Below, piece by piece: positions 8,646-17,539 of a stretch of 64,000 bases of DNA (position 1 is the stretch's first letter; the number at the start of each line of letters is the position of its first letter). Where the stretch lies: positions 26,482 to 90,481 of the forward strand of contig JAJFIA010000012.1 in NCBI GenBank assembly GCA_021775255.1, given 5' to 3'. The position numbers and the translations under genes were made by a program. This DNA is from Roseovarius sp. GTDB lineage: Bacteria > Pseudomonadota > Alphaproteobacteria > Rhodobacterales > Rhodobacteraceae. The notes under the pieces are model-generated. The model worked only from the letters and a program-made list of their open reading frames with translations, searched no databases and was not told the DNA's origin.

Positions 8646-9806
8646 ATGGATTTCAACCTGAACGACGAACAGCGCCAGATTTATGAATATGGTGGCCAGT
8701 TGGCGCAAAGTTACGACAATACCTATTGGCTGGAACACGCGCGCCGCCATGAGTTTCCCAAAGAGATGTTTCAACAGATCGCCGATGACGGCTTTCTGGG
8801 CATCATGGTGCCCGAGGAATATGGTGGTGCCGGGCTGGGCATGACCGAAATGGCATTGTTCATGGAGGGCACAGCTAACCATGGCATCCCGCTGCTGATG
8901 ATGGTGGTTGGGCCGACGATGTCGATGGCGCATCTGGCGACACACGGAACCGAATTCCACAAGAAAGAGCTGCTTCCAGCCGCTTGCAAAGGTGACATCC
9001 AGTTTTGTTTTGCAATCACCGAACCCGGTGCCGGATCGAACTCAATGAAAACCAAGACGATGGCTAAGCGCAACGGCAACCGGTTTTCTCTGTCTGGCGA
9101 AAAGACCTTCATCACTGGCGCGGATGTGTCGGACTACTGCCTTGTTGTGGCGCGCACCACACCGCTCGATCAGGTGGCCCGCAAGACCGATGGCTTTACG
9201 CTATTTGCAGTCGATCTGAAGAAAAAGGGCGTCGACATGCAACGGGTACGCATTTCAATCCCGTTGCCCGAGGAACAGTGGACCCTGTTCTTTGACGATG
9301 TGGACCTTGGCCCCGAGGATGTGGTGGGTCACGTCGACGAGGGGTTCAATATCCTGTTTGATTCGCTCAACCCCGAACGGATCATTCTGGGTGCCTTGTG
9401 CTGTGGTATCGGTCGCTTTGCGCTCAACAAGGCAGTGACTTATGCCAGTGAACGCAACGTGTTCGACCAGCCGATCGGCGCGCACCAAGGTGTGCAGCAT
9501 CCGCTGGCCAAGGCCTATACCAATGTCGAAATGGCCAGCTTGATGACCCGGCGTGCGGCTTGGGAATTTGACCACAAACTGCCCGCGGGGGAATCATCGA
9601 ACATGGCGAAATACGCCGCCGCCGAGGCCGGGATCGAGGCGGTGGATGCCGCGTTGCAGGCGCATGGCGGGTCGGGTTTCACCGAAGACACCGGCATCTA
9701 CGAGATGTATCCGATGATGCGCCTGTTGCGCACCGCCCCGGTGAACAGGGAATTGTGCCTTAGCTATATTGGCAACAAAGTCATGGGTTTGCCCCGGTCC
9801 TATTAA
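8646..9806 (+). CDS. Acyl-CoA dehydrogenase
   Basis: A 386-residue FAD-dependent acyl-CoA dehydrogenase. It shows CFAITEPGAGSNSMK and GEKTFITGADVSDY (FAD and substrate binding), LNPERIILG, and the C-terminal motif HGGSGFTEDTGIYEMYP. The MCAD catalytic-Glu position is not Glu here. Glu in NPERI sits where isovaleryl-CoA dehydrogenase keeps its base (E254), so it is the probable catalytic residue. This pattern is common in branched-chain acyl-CoA dehydrogenases. GGAG lies upstream at 8633-8636, and the gene follows the crotonase by 16 bases. Related paralogs in the island are at 18738 and 42985. The substrate is not predictable beyond a 2- or 3-branched acyl-CoA. Confidence 0.85.
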   Translation: MDFNLNDEQRQIYEYGGQLAQSYDNTYWLEHARRHEFPKEMFQQIADDGFLGIMVPEEYGGAGLGMTEMALFMEGTANHGIPLLMMVVGPTMSMAHLATHGTEFHKKELLPAACKGDIQFCFAITEPGAGSNSMKTKTMAKRNGNRFSLSGEKTFITGADVSDYCLVVARTTPLDQVARKTDGFTLFAVDLKKKGVDMQRVRISIPLPEEQWTLFFDDVDLGPEDVVGHVDEGFNILFDSLNPERIILGALCCGIGRFALNKAVTYASERNVFDQPIGAHQGVQHPLAKAYTNVEMASLMTRRAAWEFDHKLPAGESSNMAKYAAAEAGIEAVDAALQAHGGSGFTEDTGIYEMYPMMRLLRTAPVNRELCLSYIGNKVMGLPRSY

Positions 9807-9836
9807 GCCGGGCAAATGTGAATGGAGGGCGATGAT

Positions 9837-11228
9837 ATGAAATTCGCAATGCAGTACCGTCGCGCGGATGCGTTGGAAAAGGCAAATGCCGAATGCTGGC
9901 ATGACATCGAAATGGCTCCGCCGAACGCGGTGCGCCGCGTCCAGGAGGAAAACCTGATCGCGCAGATGGCTTATCTGAAAGAGAACTCCGATTTTTACCG
10001 CGATATTCTAGCTCAGGCGGGCATCACATTTGACGATATTCGCACCATCGAAGACCTGCAAAAGCTGCCCTATACGTTCAAGACCGACATCCGCGAAAGC
10101 CTTGCGTCGCGAAAGCCTTTTGGCCGACATCTGGCGGCAGACCCAAAAGACGTCATCCAGATGCAGGCGTCGTCCGGCACTACCGGCAGCCCGTCGTATG
10201 TGGCATTGACTGAAACAGATGTCGAAGTCTGGAACGAAATGTCGGCGCGGTGTTTCTTTGCCAACGGCATCCGCCCCGGTGACCTGGTGTTGCACGGGTT
10301 TTCGCTGGCCAAAGGCTTTGTCGGCGGTATTCCGGTGATGCAGGCGCTGCAATACATGGGTGCTGTTGATGTGCCGATCGGCGCTGATGGCGGGACGGAC
10401 CGGCTGTTGCGGGCCTGCGCCGACACCCGCCCGCGCTGTATCGTCGGGGCGCCGAACTTTGTGTTGCATCTTGGCGAAAAGGCCGAGGAAATTCTTGGGG
10501 TCAAAGCCTCAGAGCTGGGTGTCGAACGCATTATTGTCGGCGGCGAGCCGGGCGGCGGCATTCCTGCCATTCGCAACCGTATTGAGGAACTCTGGGGTGC
10601 CAAATGTTGCGAAATGCTGGGCGGCACCGATCTGGGCGTGGCCTATTGGGCAGAATGCGACGATCAATCCGGCATGCATATGGTCAGCATGGATCACATC
10701 ATTACCGAACTTCTGGACTCGGATACCGGCGAAATCATCCCCTTTGACGAGGGCGCAAAAGGCGAAATGATCTATACTGCCATCACCCGTCAGGCCAGCC
10801 CTGTATTGCGCTTTCGGTCGGGGGACTTCATCGAAGTTCTGGGCACTTCCTGTTCGTGCGGTCGAACTGGGCCAAAAATCCGCTGTGTTGGGCGCACTGA
10901 CGACATGTTGATCGTGCGCGGCGCGAATGTGTTTCCGTCCGCAATTCACAGCATCATCAATGACATGATGCCCGACACCAACGGGATTATGCGCGTGGTG
11001 GCCGATTTTGACGGCCACACCACTCAGGGTGCCCTGAAAGTGATCGTGGAGCGCGGTCCGGACAGATCGCCCCAGGACGATCCCGACCTGAAATCAACCA
11101 TCGAAACCCGGCTACGAGAAGCGTTGGTTTTCAAAGCGGATGTCACAATCGTCGCAGCCAACACGTTTGAAAAGCCTGGTGCCGCCAAAGTTGCACTTAC
11201 TCTCAGTGAATTTCCGGAGTTGCCATGA
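9837..11228 (+). CDS. Phenylacetate-CoA-ligase-like (PaaK family) acyl-CoA ligase
   Basis: A 463-residue PaaK-family adenylating ligase. I placed the start at 9837 (MKFAMQYR), 7 bases after GGAGGG, rather than at 9822. It has the P-loop ASSGTTGSPSYV (residues about 105-116), a substrate/AMP region GGTDLGVAYWAE, and the hinge GRTDDMLIVRGANVFP typical of PaaK proteins. The C-terminal Lys candidate is in FEKPGAAKVAL. It would activate an aromatic or alicyclic acid, or re-activate a pathway intermediate. The ATGA overlap with the carboxyltransferase gene suggests tight co-expression. It is one of five ligase-like genes in the island and is catalytically more complete than the PaaK-like protein at 20805. 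Confidence 0.85.
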   Translation: MKFAMQYRRADALEKANAECWHDIEMAPPNAVRRVQEENLIAQMAYLKENSDFYRDILAQAGITFDDIRTIEDLQKLPYTFKTDIRESLASRKPFGRHLAADPKDVIQMQASSGTTGSPSYVALTETDVEVWNEMSARCFFANGIRPGDLVLHGFSLAKGFVGGIPVMQALQYMGAVDVPIGADGGTDRLLRACADTRPRCIVGAPNFVLHLGEKAEEILGVKASELGVERIIVGGEPGGGIPAIRNRIEELWGAKCCEMLGGTDLGVAYWAECDDQSGMHMVSMDHIITELLDSDTGEIIPFDEGAKGEMIYTAITRQASPVLRFRSGDFIEVLGTSCSCGRTGPKIRCVGRTDDMLIVRGANVFPSAIHSIINDMMPDTNGIMRVVADFDGHTTQGALKVIVERGPDRSPQDDPDLKSTIETRLREALVFKADVTIVAANTFEKPGAAKVALTLSEFPELP

Positions 11229-12832
11229 CCCAGCTGAAAACGACGATCAACACAGGGTCGGAAGAGTTTCGCGCCAACGAGGCGCATTATCGCGGGAAAC
11301 TGGACGAGTTGCATGAGTTGCGCCGCGCGCAACGCATCGGTGGACCAAAGAAGGCGCGCGAGCGTCATGTGGCCAAAGGCAAAATGCTGCCCCGTGAACG
11401 GGTAGAGCGGCTAATTGATCCGGGCAGCCCGTTTCTTGAACTGGGCGATTTGGCAGGGCTTGGGAAATATGAAGACGTGCCACCGGGGGCCAGCATCATC
11501 ACCGGAATCGGGGTGATCGAGGGTCGCCAGTGCATGATTATCGCCAATGATGCGACTGTGAAAGGTGGAACCTACTTTGGCATGACCTGCAAGAAACATG
11601 TGCGGGCACAGCGTATTGCGTGGCAAAACCGACTGCCCGTGATTACACTGGTCGACAGCGGAGGGGCGTTCTTGCCCGAAATCGCAAATATCTTTCCCGA
11701 CGAGGGCCAGTTCGGTTCGATCTTTCACCAGCAGGTTGGCATGTCGGGGGACGGCGTGCCACAGATTGCTGTGGTCATGGGGCCATGTACGGCGGGCGGA
11801 GCCTATATTCCGGCGCTTTGCGACGAGATTGTGATCGTGCGCGGCCAAGGCTTCATGTATCTTGGCGGACCCGAGCTAACTTTTGCTGCGACCGGCGAAA
11901 AGGTAGACGCCGAAACGCTGGGCGGGGGCAAAATGCACAGCTCGGTGTCGGGAGTTACCGACCATCTGGCCGAAGATGACGCCCACGCACTGGCCATCAC
12001 TCGCCAGATAGTATCGCATTTAGGGGAAATATCGAGCCCCCGAAAAACCCCTGCCGCGGCCATCCCTCCCGCTTATCCGGTTGAGGATATTCACGGCATC
12101 GTCAGCCGCGATGCCAAAGTGCCCACCGACAACCGCGAGATTGTTGCCCGCCTTGTGGATGGTAGCGATTTTCACGAATTCAAACCGCTGTATGGCGACA
12201 CCATGATGACCGGCTGGGCGCGCATTCATGGCCACGAGGTTGGCATCCTTGCCAACACTGGCGTGCTGTTCGTCGAGGCGGCACTGAAGGCCACACATTT
12301 CATCAACCTTTGTGTTCAACGCGACATTCCGCTGGTGTTTCTGGTGGATGTGAATGGGTTCATGGTCGGCCGCGAGGCCGAACAGGCCGGCATCGCCAAG
12401 GCCGGGGCCAAGATGATCACTGCCATGTCGTCGGCCCGGGTGCCAAAATATACGGTGATTACCGGTGGGTCTTATGGTGCCGGCTATCTGGCGATGCTAG
12501 GCCGTCCATTTCAACCAGACGCGATGTTCATGTGGCCCTCGGGGCGCTCGGCAATCATGGGGCCGGAACAGGCCGCCAGTGTTTTGGCACAGGTGCGCGC
12601 GCAAATTCTGGCACGCGACGACATGACATGGACCCCTGATGAAGAAGAAGTCTTTAAGGCTCCGGTTCGCAAGGAATACGAAGATTTCCAGGGTGCCTAT
12701 AATTTTGCGTCAAATCTGTGGGCCGACAACGTGATTGAACCCTCCGAGACCCGTGATGTGCTGGCGTTGCTGCTGGATGTCGCCTCGCGGCGACCGAAAG
12801 TTGAAACCAATTTTGGCGTGTTCCGGTTCTGA
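11225..12832 (+). CDS. Acyl-CoA carboxylase beta (carboxyltransferase) subunit, MCC/GCC-like
   Basis: A 535-residue carboxyltransferase, the usual length of 3-methylcrotonyl- or geranyl-CoA carboxylase beta subunits. Motifs are GKMLPRERVERLIDPGSPF, GGTYFGMTCKKH, LVDSGGAFLP, GPCTAGGAYIPA (oxyanion hole of the first half) and GGSYGAGYLAM (second half). It precedes the biotin-carrying alpha subunit by 10 bases and overlaps the ligase upstream by 4. The pair would carboxylate a 3-methyl-2-enoyl-CoA at the gamma-methyl group, which allows beta-methyl-branched chains to be degraded. An HMG-CoA-lyase-like gene follows, as in leucine and acyclic-terpene pathways. The exact enoyl-CoA is unknown. Confidence 0.88.
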   Translation: MTQLKTTINTGSEEFRANEAHYRGKLDELHELRRAQRIGGPKKARERHVAKGKMLPRERVERLIDPGSPFLELGDLAGLGKYEDVPPGASIITGIGVIEGRQCMIIANDATVKGGTYFGMTCKKHVRAQRIAWQNRLPVITLVDSGGAFLPEIANIFPDEGQFGSIFHQQVGMSGDGVPQIAVVMGPCTAGGAYIPALCDEIVIVRGQGFMYLGGPELTFAATGEKVDAETLGGGKMHSSVSGVTDHLAEDDAHALAITRQIVSHLGEISSPRKTPAAAIPPAYPVEDIHGIVSRDAKVPTDNREIVARLVDGSDFHEFKPLYGDTMMTGWARIHGHEVGILANTGVLFVEAALKATHFINLCVQRDIPLVFLVDVNGFMVGREAEQAGIAKAGAKMITAMSSARVPKYTVITGGSYGAGYLAMLGRPFQPDAMFMWPSGRSAIMGPEQAASVLAQVRAQILARDDMTWTPDEEEVFKAPVRKEYEDFQGAYNFASNLWADNVIEPSETRDVLALLLDVASRRPKVETNFGVFRF

Positions 12833-12842
12833 GGAGAGTATC

Positions 12843-14864
12843 ATGAAAATCAATACATTGCTCATTGCCAACCGTGGCGAGATTGCCTGCCGAATTGCCC
12901 GCACCGCGCGCGCGCAGGGTATCACCCCCGTGGGCGTTCACTCAGAGGCAGACGCGAACGCACTGCATGTGCGCGAAATTGGTCGCTCCATCCTGATCGG
13001 GGCGGGGCCGGCCAGCGAAAGCTACCTCAGGATCGACGCTGTGCTTGACGCCGCGCGCCAAGTGGGTGCCGATGCGATCCATCCCGGCTATGGCTTTCTG
13101 GCCGAGAATCCGGATTTTGCCAATGCTGTCGAAGCCGCCGGGATGATCTTTGTCGGCCCAACGGCCGAAACGCTGGATCGTTTCGGTGACAAGGCCAGCG
13201 CCAAAGACGCGGCGATTGCGGCAGGCGTTCCGGTGGTCTCTGGCGCGAGCGGTGCCAAATCCGACCCCGCCGAAATTGCCGCCGCAGTGCGCGAGATGGG
13301 CTTCCCGGTGCTTCTCAAGGCTGTTGGTGGCGGTGGCGGGCGCGGTCAGCGTCTGGTCGAAACTGAGAACACATTGGTGCAAGACATCGAAGGGGCCCTG
13401 CGTGAGGCGAAGTCCACATTCGGGTCCGAGGGCATGTTGCTGGAACGCTTCCTGCCTGCCGCGCGACACGTCGAGGTGCAAATTGCGGGCGACGGCGCGG
13501 GCCATGTGGTGCATCTGTTTGAACGCGACTGCACTCTGCAGCGCCGTCATCAAAAGGTGATCGAGGAAGCTCCGGCATGGGGTCTGCCACGTACCTTGCT
13601 TGACCAGATTGCAACGGATGCGGTGAAACTGGGAGAGAGCTTGAACTATCGTGGATTGGGTACGGTTGAGTTTCTGGTCGCGGGCGACAACTATTTTTTC
13701 CTCGAGGTTAATCCGCGGATTCAGGTCGAACACCCGGTGACCGAAGCGATCACCGGCCTTGATCTGGTGGCGATGCATCTGCGCATTGCCCAGGGCGCGG
13801 GCCTTGGGATCACCCAAGGTGATATCACCTGCACTGGCCACGCCGTCGAGGCGCGGCTGTATGCCGAAGACCCCGCCAATAACTTTGCGCCTTCAACCGG
13901 CAAGATCACCACCCTATCGCTGCCCAAGGGCATCCGCATCGACAGCGGTGTCGAAACCGGCGACGAGGTTAGCCCGTTTTACGATCCGATGATTGCCAAG
14001 CTTATTGTTCACGCGGTCGACCGCGAAACGGCGCTGGCCCGGCTGGCCGAGGCGTTAGATCACACCATCGTCGCGGGCGTTCAGTCAAACCGTAGTTTCC
14101 TGACGGCGCTGGCGCGCGATCCCGAATTTGCCGCGATGAACGTGCATACCCGCTGGATCGACACCCGCCTTGATGCGCTGACCACACCTCCGGCAGACGC
14201 AACCGCCAACCTGTGGCGCGCTGTCGCAGCCGTGCTATTTGTCAGCAACGGGCGAACTGACGACACCACCAATCCTTGGAGCAATCGTTCGACCTTTACT
14301 GGCTGGCGGCTAAACGCAGGCGATGCTTTGGTCGAGGCGGACCAGCGTGTCACCCTGATGGGATCGGAGAAGGGTGCCAAGCACGAAGAACTGCGCGTAG
14401 GCCCGATTGGGTCGGGCGGTTATTTTACCGTTTTTGATGCGAATGAAGTGCCTTTGTCCCTGACCTGTCTTGAACTGGAACCAGGGCGCTGGCGCGTTAC
14501 CCATAACGGCGAAACCCTGATGCTGGAAGCCCGCGTCACCGGCAATGCTATCGAAATCACCACGGCCGACGCCCGCCGCCTGTTTCACGCCGCCCCGCCC
14601 CTGGCTTTTGCGGGCAGTGAAGGGGCAGCCGAGCGGATGGTGGAATCCCCGCTCACCGGTATGATCGTTGATGTTGTTGTTTCTGATGGAGATTTGGTCG
14701 CCGAAGGCGATGTAATCGCCGTTATGGAATCCATGAAGATGGAAATATCGATAAAGGCTGCAGCGGCAGGAATCGCCATCAACATTTCTGTAACCAAAGG
14801 CATGATGGTCGACCGCGGTCAGACCATCGCCGAAATTGCCCCCAATGAAAGCGAACCGAAATGA
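12843..14864 (+). CDS. Acyl-CoA carboxylase alpha subunit (biotin carboxylase-BCCP)
   Basis: A 673-residue biotin-dependent carboxylase alpha subunit. The start at 12843 (MKINTLLIANRGEIACR) follows GAGGAG. Order: biotin carboxylase N-domain (LIANRGEIACRIARTARA), ATP-grasp with the glycine loop KAVGGGGGRGQR (residues about 158-169), the EVNPRIQVEHPVTE catalytic segment, a BC C-domain, a linker (BT domain) and a C-terminal biotinyl domain with VMESMKME. Lys632 is the predicted biotin site. It partners with the carboxyltransferase at 11225. Its stop overlaps the ATG of the lyase at 14861. Family subunit type (MCC, geranyl-CoA or acyl-CoA in general) cannot be separated by eye. Confidence 0.9.
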   Translation: MKINTLLIANRGEIACRIARTARAQGITPVGVHSEADANALHVREIGRSILIGAGPASESYLRIDAVLDAARQVGADAIHPGYGFLAENPDFANAVEAAGMIFVGPTAETLDRFGDKASAKDAAIAAGVPVVSGASGAKSDPAEIAAAVREMGFPVLLKAVGGGGGRGQRLVETENTLVQDIEGALREAKSTFGSEGMLLERFLPAARHVEVQIAGDGAGHVVHLFERDCTLQRRHQKVIEEAPAWGLPRTLLDQIATDAVKLGESLNYRGLGTVEFLVAGDNYFFLEVNPRIQVEHPVTEAITGLDLVAMHLRIAQGAGLGITQGDITCTGHAVEARLYAEDPANNFAPSTGKITTLSLPKGIRIDSGVETGDEVSPFYDPMIAKLIVHAVDRETALARLAEALDHTIVAGVQSNRSFLTALARDPEFAAMNVHTRWIDTRLDALTTPPADATANLWRAVAAVLFVSNGRTDDTTNPWSNRSTFTGWRLNAGDALVEADQRVTLMGSEKGAKHEELRVGPIGSGGYFTVFDANEVPLSLTCLELEPGRWRVTHNGETLMLEARVTGNAIEITTADARRLFHAAPPLAFAGSEGAAERMVESPLTGMIVDVVVSDGDLVAEGDVIAVMESMKMEISIKAAAAGIAINISVTKGMMVDRGQTIAEIAPNESEPK

Positions 14865-15820
14865 GCGATTTTCCCAAATTCGTCGAAATCCGCGAGGAAG
14901 GCCCGCGCGAAGGCTTCCAGATCGAGAAAACGATTTATCCTATCGAGCAGCGTATTGAGCTCATTGATCTGCTGTCCGACACAGGTTTGAAACGTATTCA
15001 GGTCGGTAGCTTTGTCAGTCCGAAATACGTGCCGCAAATGGCTGACACGGGAGAGCTGTTTCAACGCATCAAACGCGTGCCCGGTGTCAATTACACGGCG
15101 CTTTGGCTGAACGACAAAGGGTTTCGCAAGGCGATGACCGCGCATGATGTCGATATCGACCCGCGCTTGCTTTTCTACCCCTCCGATAGGTTTTCGCGGA
15201 AAAACAACAACGCCTCATCAATGGAAATGCGCGAGAAACAGCGTGAATGGGTCAAGCTTTACAAAGCCGAGGGGCTGACAGTTGACGCGGCTTATGTGAT
15301 GACCGCATTTGGCTGCAATTTCGAAGGCGAGATTCCGCAGGAACGGGTGCTAGACGATTTCCGTTTCATCCTTGATCTGTGCGCCGATGAAAACATCCCG
15401 TTGCCAATTCTTGTGATCGCTGACACGATGGGTTGGGGCAACCCCGAAGCGGTCAAACGCATGATCGGAGCACTGCGCGACATGGCCCCCGAGGCCCGCC
15501 TCGGCATGCATATCCATGACACGCGCGGGCTTGGTATCGCCAATGTCTATGCCGCACTCAGCATGGGTGTGGACATGTTCGAAAGCTCGGTTGCGGGACT
15601 TGGGGGATGTCCTTTTGCCGGTCATGGCCACGCCCGAGCGGCAGGCAATGTCAGCACCGAAGATATGGTATTCCTGTGTCACGAACTGGGGATCGAAACC
15701 GGCATTGACTTGGATAAACTGATCCTTGCCGCGCAGAAAGCCGAAACAATCATCGGGGCTCCTTTGATGGGCCGGGTGATGCATACTGGCGGGCTGGAAA
15801 AGTACCGCAAGGCAAAGTGA
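14861..15820 (+). CDS. HMG-CoA-lyase-like enzyme, variant active site
   Basis: A 319-residue DRE-TIM metallolyase. The C-terminal HMG-CoA-lyase signature is present: HIHDTRGLGIAN (metal-binding HxH), SSVAGLGGCP (catalytic Cys) and NVSTED. Two deviations stand out. The N-terminal RDGLQ of HMG-CoA lyase reads REGFQ, so the metal-binding Asp is Glu. The flexible loop after GGCP is four residues longer (FAGHGHARAAGN against YAQGASGN). It overlaps the carboxylase gene by 4 bases, so it should cleave the hydrated carboxylation product, releasing acetyl-CoA and a keto acid. The altered pocket suggests a product larger than or different from HMG-CoA. It is not citramalate or homocitrate synthase by its C-terminus. 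Confidence 0.82.
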   Translation: MSDFPKFVEIREEGPREGFQIEKTIYPIEQRIELIDLLSDTGLKRIQVGSFVSPKYVPQMADTGELFQRIKRVPGVNYTALWLNDKGFRKAMTAHDVDIDPRLLFYPSDRFSRKNNNASSMEMREKQREWVKLYKAEGLTVDAAYVMTAFGCNFEGEIPQERVLDDFRFILDLCADENIPLPILVIADTMGWGNPEAVKRMIGALRDMAPEARLGMHIHDTRGLGIANVYAALSMGVDMFESSVAGLGGCPFAGHGHARAAGNVSTEDMVFLCHELGIETGIDLDKLILAAQKAETIIGAPLMGRVMHTGGLEKYRKAK

Positions 15821-15830
15821 GGGGAAAAAG

Positions 15831-16745
15831 ATGACAAAGATAATGGATGGCAAGGTTGTTCTGGTGACCGGGGCTGGGGGCGGCATCGGGCGCGATATTG
15901 CGCTGGCTGCTGCTGCCGCCGGGGCTGCGGTGGTGGTCAACGATTTGGGTGCATCGCTGAAGGGCACGGGACAGACCGAGCTGGCCGCGCAAAAAGTCGT
16001 CGATGAAATAACCGCCGCAGGTGGGTCTGCCGTCGCCAACGCAGACAGTGTGGCCGATCCCGATGCGGCCCGCGAGATGGTTGATCTGGCGGTCAGGGAG
16101 TTCGGTCGTATTGACGCAGTGGTCAACAACGCCGGCATCCTGCGCGATGGGTTTTTTCACAAGATGACCTACGAGGATTTCGACGCTGTGGTGAAGGTCC
16201 ATCTTTACGGTGCATTTAATACCAGCCGGGCTGCCGCGGATCACTTCCGCACTCAAGAAAGCGGTGCGTTGGTGCACATGACGTCAACCTCAGGCCTGAT
16301 TGGAAACCTTGCCCAAGCAAATTATGCTGCGGCAAAACTGGCCATCACGGCGTTTTCCAAATCCGTCGCGCTGGATATGAAACGATGGAACGTGCGGTCA
16401 AACTGCATCGCGCCTTTCGCTTGGAGCCGGATGATTTCGTCAATCAAGGTGGACACTCCCGAGCAGGAAGCGCGGGTCGAGAAACTCAAGCAGATGACCC
16501 CTGCCAAGGTCGCGCCGATGGCTGTCTATCTTGCGTCCGACAGGGCCGCAGATGTCACTGGCCAGATTTTTGCGGTGCGTAACAACGAGATATTCCTGGT
16601 TAATCAGCCCCGCCCGATCCGGTCTGTGCATTCCGGCGATGGCTGGACACCCGAGGAAATCGCCAATCATGCGATCCCTGCTTTAAAGGCCGATTTCATG
16701 CCGCTTGAAGTGTCAGCCGATGTGTTTTCGTGGGATCCGGTCTGA
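15831..16745 (+). CDS. SDR-family 3-hydroxyacyl-CoA dehydrogenase (MFE-2-like)
   Basis: A 304-residue short-chain dehydrogenase with TGAGGGIG (residues about 14-21), a long first variable loop VVNDLGASLKGTG typical of the dehydrogenase domain of peroxisomal multifunctional enzyme 2, NNAGILRD, and the catalytic NYAAAKLA. The C-terminal extension of about 40 residues (RPIRSVHSGDGWTPEE) is also found in this subgroup. It would oxidise an (R)- or (S)-3-hydroxyacyl-CoA with NAD(P). AGGGGAAAAAG precedes the ATG. It joins the next gene by a TGATG junction at 16743-16747. Its substrate is unknown. Confidence 0.85.
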   Translation: MTKIMDGKVVLVTGAGGGIGRDIALAAAAAGAAVVVNDLGASLKGTGQTELAAQKVVDEITAAGGSAVANADSVADPDAAREMVDLAVREFGRIDAVVNNAGILRDGFFHKMTYEDFDAVVKVHLYGAFNTSRAAADHFRTQESGALVHMTSTSGLIGNLAQANYAAAKLAITAFSKSVALDMKRWNVRSNCIAPFAWSRMISSIKVDTPEQEARVEKLKQMTPAKVAPMAVYLASDRAADVTGQIFAVRNNEIFLVNQPRPIRSVHSGDGWTPEEIANHAIPALKADFMPLEVSADVFSWDPV

Positions 16746-17539
16746 TGGGAAAACGCAAGGATAAATTGACCTCTTCAATTGGCTGGAGCACTGCTGATAA
16801 AATCTCTGTGCGCGGGCTGGATCTGCCCAATGAGATTTTGGGGCATATGAACCTGGGTGATCTGGCGTTTTTGCAACTGACTGGGCGAAAGGCGACACCT
16901 GAGGAATCCAAGGTCTTCAATGCCATCGTGATAACTCTGGTCGAACACGGCATCACCCCGTCGGCGATTGCCGCGCGGATGACCTATATGGGCGCGCCGG
17001 AATCGTTGCAGGCAGCAGTGGCGGCGGGGCTTTGCGGGCTGGGCACGGTGTTTGTCGGCTCGATGGAAGGCGCGTCAAAGATGCTCTACGAGGCGTTGCC
17101 ACACGACAAGCTGGGCACCGGTGTTGATCTGGATGCGCTGGCGGTTGAAACGGTGGCCGGTTTCCGCGACCGCAAGGCCATCGTGCCGGGGCTGGGGCAT
17201 CCTGTGCACAAACCCGTTGACCCACGCACGCCGCGATTGTTCGAAATTGCCGCCCAGAACGGCAAATCCGGCGAGTACGTCGCCTTAATGCAGAAAATCC
17301 AGACCGAGGCCGAGGCCCGATCTGGCAAGATGCTGCCGATCAATGCCACCGGTGCCATTGGCGCGATCTGCTGCGAGTTTGGCTTCCCCTGGAAAATTGT
17401 GCGTGGCTTTGGTGTGATGGCCCGCGCCATCGGGCTGGTTGGCCATATCCTTGAGGAAAGCGAAAACCCCATATCCTATGATATCTGGCAGCGCGTCGAA
17501 GAGGAAATCCTCGAAACCAGCGGGCCGGGGGCAGGCTGA
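16745..17539 (+). CDS. Citrate-synthase-superfamily lyase (citryl-CoA-lyase-like)
   Basis: A 264-residue protein, far shorter than citrate synthase (about 430). It matches the citryl-CoA lyase type that corresponds to the C-terminal part of ATP-citrate lyase. GLGHPVHKPVDPRTPRLFE carries the citrate-synthase histidine signature. LPINATGAIGAICCEFGFP stands where related proteins have a catalytic Asp (NVDGAI-like), and no Asp is visible there. The end VMARAIGLVGHILEE is family-typical. I placed the start at 16745 on the TGATG junction. The expected chemistry is aldol/Claisen-type cleavage of a beta-hydroxyacyl-CoA with a carboxyl group to acetyl-CoA and a 2-oxo acid. In this operon it may cleave a citryl- or citramalyl-like intermediate next to CaiB and a mesaconyl-CoA-hydratase-like gene. 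Confidence 0.8.
   Translation: MGKRKDKLTSSIGWSTADKISVRGLDLPNEILGHMNLGDLAFLQLTGRKATPEESKVFNAIVITLVEHGITPSAIAARMTYMGAPESLQAAVAAGLCGLGTVFVGSMEGASKMLYEALPHDKLGTGVDLDALAVETVAGFRDRKAIVPGLGHPVHKPVDPRTPRLFEIAAQNGKSGEYVALMQKIQTEAEARSGKMLPINATGAIGAICCEFGFPWKIVRGFGVMARAIGLVGHILEESENPISYDIWQRVEEEILETSGPGAG

Noticed and set aside
12942..13841. Minus-strand frame of 299 codons in the carboxylase alpha gene
   Set aside because: Antisense to a gene with intact biotin carboxylase motifs.
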